In this document: in pieces, positions 5,973 to 7,812 of the stretch
Numbering within the stretch: position 1 is the first letter of the stretch
Layout of the letters: the number at the start of each line of letters is the position of its first letter
Assembly: GCA_041746415.1 (NCBI GenBank)
Contig: JBGTHB010000113.1
Span: 1-7,812 of the forward strand
Source of the DNA: JBGTHB01 sp041746415
Lineage (GTDB): Bacteria > Pseudomonadota > Gammaproteobacteria > Coxiellales > Coxiellaceae
Length of the DNA stretch: 7,812 bases
Reading direction: 5' to 3'
Position numbers and translations under genes: made by a program
The notes under the pieces: generated by a model
What the model was told of the DNA's origin: nothing
The model's input: the letters and a program-made list of their open reading frames with translations, nothing else
The model's database searches: none

Positions 5973-7307
5973 TTAACTAATTTTTTTTGTTATGCGTACT
6001 GCGCCATGAAGGTACGTTGAAGCATCGGCGAATTTAAGCTCATTGCGTTTGCTTGGCATATATAAAAGATTCGAATCATTTTCAGGAAGGATGGTGCTTG
6101 ATTTAATCTCTGAGCCATAGGCGTAGGATTTTTCATGAAAGTATTCAAATTTTAAATTGCCAATGATTTCATTCATGGAAACATTTTCGATTTTTAGGTG
6201 ATCGTCAAATGCTTCATTAAGAAAATGACTGGATAAATCAATGAGGTCTCTAACATTATCTACGATACTCGTCAGCTTTCTGGATTTTGGCACAGATTCC
6301 AGTAATGTCGGTGATTGCAATGAGTAATAAACTGGCTTGGGATTGTTGATATCAAAGTACTGAGGTCCCATTATTGTTGGGATGTAATCTTTAAATTTGT
6401 AGCAATCTAAATACACAGACTGCAAATCCGGGATAGGCCCTAAATCTGTATTTCCTATGCACGGGGCGCTACCAGGAGAGCCGCCTGTGCCAACAAAAAC
6501 TAAATGTTTAAGTGTGTCTAAAACATATGTGTTGGGACTCAAGCCTTTTTTATTTAAAGATCGTGAAAATAGTTCCCACACGATTTCAAATATGGATCTT
6601 CTTCGACCGTAAAATGAGTGCTGCAAATTTTTATTAACTAAATAATAATGGAGTTTTTCCCAGGCGCTGTTGTTGCTAGTGCTATGTTTACGTAATTTCT
6701 CAATCCACGCGGCAGAGAAAAATATTATTTCGCAATTCCATTGTGTGGAAAAATTAGCGCTGTTTGCGATTTGTTTGAATATAGCCCAGTGATCATTTGC
6801 TTTTTTTGCAGGAGGAAGGGTTAGGCCGTATTCTCTTTTTAAACGTTTGTGTCCTGCGTCGAGTGTAGCGCTTGGAATTAGGTATAATGATCTGGCTCCG
6901 GCTGATACGCTGTAAGGAGTGGTCCAGCCAAAGTGCTCCCAGATGCCAATGTCTAAACCTTGTTGCCAAGTAGCGATTGAAAATACTCTGTCTTCGAATT
7001 CTCGGTAGATTTCAATGCCGTTTTTTACAATAATCCCTAACGGAACGGGACTGTAGTTTAGGTGGGATCTGATATCGCTGGGAATGCGTGTGTCTGTAAT
7101 AGGTAAAACGTCTTTTCTATCTGTGACAAGATTCAAATGACCGTTATGCACGATCTCTGTGCCAAATGGATAGCGTAGTTTGATAAAGGGTAGAGCATCG
7201 GTCGGTTGGATCTCGTCAATAATTTTGGCAAGGTCTTCGCAGGCGCGGTGCACTTCTTCCCTGATGTCATGCCACGTTACTTTCTCAATATGCTGGGGCT
7301 GGTTCAT
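5973..7307 (-). CDS. Hypothetical protein, 444 residues, no recognised domain
   Basis: I do not recognise this protein. It has no signal peptide or membrane helix and looks cytoplasmic, mixed alpha/beta and aromatic-rich. The N-terminus is charged and helical (WHDIREEVHRACEDLAKIID, 12-31), followed by KLRYPFG (43-49). Segment 92-128 includes IEIYREFEDRVFS and IWEHFGW. Basic stretches lie near 203-208 and 235-237 (RRR). A glycine-rich loop, VFVGTGGSPGSAP (270-282), precedes TIMGPQYFDI (311-320) and YYSLQSPTLLE (327-337). The density of such compact motifs suggests a conserved family rather than a random frame. The long open frame and normal codon texture support a real gene. The ATG has only a weak GGA upstream. 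It is first in a leftward run followed by the SAHH-like and HD genes, with 101 bp between. Function unknown. Confidence 0.8.
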   Translation of the reverse strand: MNQPQHIEKVTWHDIREEVHRACEDLAKIIDEIQPTDALPFIKLRYPFGTEIVHNGHLNLVTDRKDVLPITDTRIPSDIRSHLNYSPVPLGIIVKNGIEIYREFEDRVFSIATWQQGLDIGIWEHFGWTTPYSVSAGARSLYLIPSATLDAGHKRLKREYGLTLPPAKKANDHWAIFKQIANSANFSTQWNCEIIFFSAAWIEKLRKHSTSNNSAWEKLHYYLVNKNLQHSFYGRRRSIFEIVWELFSRSLNKKGLSPNTYVLDTLKHLVFVGTGGSPGSAPCIGNTDLGPIPDLQSVYLDCYKFKDYIPTIMGPQYFDINNPKPVYYSLQSPTLLESVPKSRKLTSIVDNVRDLIDLSSHFLNEAFDDHLKIENVSMNEIIGNLKFEYFHEKSYAYGSEIKSSTILPENDSNLLYMPSKRNELKFADASTYLHGAVRITKKIS

Positions 7308-7372
7308 TGATGTACATCCATTACTTTTGCTATTTGTTCCTAACAGCTAGTCTCTTAACCGAAACTTAATTC

Positions 7373-7401
7373 AATGTACCTGTTTCTGATAAGAATCGCA
7401 A
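7373..7401 (-). promoter_or_regulatory. Candidate sigma70-type promoter for the 444-aa gene
   Basis: On the minus strand TTGCGA (7396-7401) and TACATT (7373-7378) are separated by exactly 17 bases, each matching 4 of 6 consensus positions. Transcription would start near 7366, leaving a leader of about 58 bases to the ATG at 7307. The perfect palindrome at 7404-7421 lies immediately upstream of the -35, a position suited to a regulator. Confidence 0.3.
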
Positions 7402-7403
7402 CT

Positions 7404-7421
7404 AAATTGAGCGCTCAATTT
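7404..7421. promoter_or_regulatory. Perfect 18-bp palindrome, probable operator
   Basis: AAATTGAGCGCTCAATTT is perfectly palindromic and extends to 26 bp (7400-7425) with one mismatched pair. There is no loop, so it is a dimer-binding DNA site rather than an RNA hairpin. Its form suits a TetR- or similar helix-turn-helix dimer, but no regulator gene is complete in the window. It sits between divergent genes, next to the candidate promoter of the leftward 444-aa gene. Confidence 0.6.
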
Positions 7422-7593
7422 GGTTAATGAATTTAACATCGAAACCTTATTGAGGTAGTCATGCGCTGTGCTTAAGGCAAAAAAGTATGGGTTTCTCAAT
7501 AAAATCATTCAGTTATTACTAGCTGCCCTCAGCGGATCGTGGTTTCGTTGCATAAGTTAGCCTATAAATTTCAAAGCACAATTTTGTTAGGTT

Positions 7594-7614
7594 ATTGGTA
7601 CGATGGTTACCAAT
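7594..7614. promoter_or_regulatory. Inverted repeat ATTGGTA-N7-TACCAAT upstream of the cut rightward gene
   Basis: Perfect 7-bp arms with a 7-base spacer lie about 60 bases before the ATG at 7675. The left arm contains TTGGTA (7595-7600), which could serve as a poor -35 with TAGACT at 7619-7624 (18-bp spacing). A repressor bound here would block that promoter. The promoter match itself is weak (4 of 6 in each box). Confidence 0.35.
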
Positions 7615-7623
7615 CAGATAGAC

Positions 7624-7647
7624 TACTCAATGTATTTCAGTTGAGTA
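7624..7647 (+). promoter_or_regulatory. Inverted repeat TACTCAA-N10-TTGAGTA in the leader of the cut rightward gene
   Basis: Perfect 7-bp arms flank a 10-base spacer and are followed by AAAAA. In RNA it would form a hairpin about 27 bases before the start codon; as DNA its arms repeat the TTGAG/CTCAA word of the 18-bp palindrome, which suggests the same regulator may bind both. Confidence 0.35.
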
Positions 7648-7674
7648 AAAAATGCACCATTTTCTTAGGTTAAT

Positions 7675-7812
7675 ATGACTCAATCTTGCGCAAAATTCAC
7701 ACTAAAAGATTTTATTGATCTCGACAGTAGCCCATTGATTGATTTTCTTATGGCTTCGATGGATGCGCATTACGCTTTGGAGTCGATGCAGCAAATAAAA
7801 GCAGAGTCGATT
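7675..7812 (+). CDS. N-terminal part of an unidentified protein, cut by window edge (possibly a methyltransferase)
   Basis: ATG at 7675 opens a frame that stays open for 46 codons to the window end. It is the first start after an in-frame TAG at 7666-7668, and AGG at 7667-7669 gives a weak RBS. The visible part reads MTQSCAKFTLKDFIDLDSSP, then LIDFLMASMDAHYALESMQQ, then IKAESI, a soluble helical start. A lead such as Leu/Asp-rich helix then K-x-x-S/I is seen before motif I in many class I SAM-dependent methyltransferases, but the GxGxG loop itself would lie outside, so this is only a suggestion. The gene is divergent from the 444-aa gene across the repeat-rich region. CTCAAT recurs at 7679-7684 inside its first codons. 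Confidence 0.55.
   Translation, partial: MTQSCAKFTLKDFIDLDSSPLIDFLMASMDAHYALESMQQIKAESI

Larger units (their letters stand above)
7308..7674. other. Gene-free divergent control region with clustered inverted repeats
   Basis: These 367 bases between divergent genes carry no convincing ORF or RNA gene. They hold the 18-bp palindrome (7404-7421) and an 8-bp inverted pair, TTATTGAG (7447-7454) with CTCAATAA (7495-7502). They also hold a 7-7-7 repeat, ATTGGTA (7594-7600) with TACCAAT (7608-7614), and TACTCAA (7624-7630) with TTGAGTA (7641-7647). The word ATTGAG/CTCAAT occurs five times at 7406, 7414, 7449, 7495 and 7626, plus a shorter TTGAG at 7641. GAAAC/GTTTC occurs five times between 7361 and 7546. 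This density looks like multi-site regulation. Confidence 0.5.

Noticed and set aside
1..7812. CRISPR array, tRNA or rRNA genes
   Set aside because: No regularly spaced direct repeats, no cloverleaf-like sequence with T-loop consensus and no ribosomal RNA core sequence were seen on either strand; the clustered repeats at 7404-7684 are inverted and irregularly spaced.

Overview
The window comes from an AT-rich bacterial chromosome, most likely a gammaproteobacterium. The evidence is the sigma70-style signals, clear Shine-Dalgarno sites on several genes, a CoA-transferase/MaoC/CitE-type cassette of the kind known from Yersinia and Pseudomonas, and a YedJ-like HD protein. The genus cannot be fixed from the sequence. 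The region looks accessory: it holds an insertion-sequence end, a decayed gene, orphan genes and an operator-rich intergenic stretch.

Left edge (1-141): the last 36 codons of an IS3-family transposase and the element's right terminal repeat. An extended -10 promoter motif lies immediately outside it.

Rightward operon (195-3458): three tightly spaced genes encode a CitE-like (citramalyl-CoA) lyase, a tandem-duplicated MaoC-like hydratase and a family I CoA-transferase. Together they fit the itaconate (methylenesuccinate) degradation route: CoA activation, hydration to citramalyl-CoA, then cleavage to acetyl-CoA and pyruvate. A 9-bp inverted repeat brackets the first gene's leader and overlaps its ribosome binding site. 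No regulator or transporter for the cassette is visible.

3609-3966: a remnant of a thiamine-diphosphate 2-keto-acid (pyruvate/indolepyruvate) decarboxylase. It is broken by a one-base frameshift just before its conserved catalytic-Glu motif and then truncated to about one fifth of its normal length.

Leftward block (7307 down to 3998): three minus-strand genes. In transcription order they are an unrecognised 444-aa protein, a divergent S-adenosylhomocysteine-hydrolase-like NAD-binding protein, and a YedJ/YpgQ-type HD phosphohydrolase. The last two are only 20 bp apart.

7308-7674: a non-coding divergent region unusually rich in inverted repeats, including a perfect 18-bp palindrome and repeated ATTGAG/CTCAAT half-sites. 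It separates the 444-aa gene from a rightward gene starting at 7675 and cut by the window end. The most interesting unexplained material is this control region with its orphan gene and the unusual SAHH-like protein. Whether the leftward genes and the cut gene form one system is inference.
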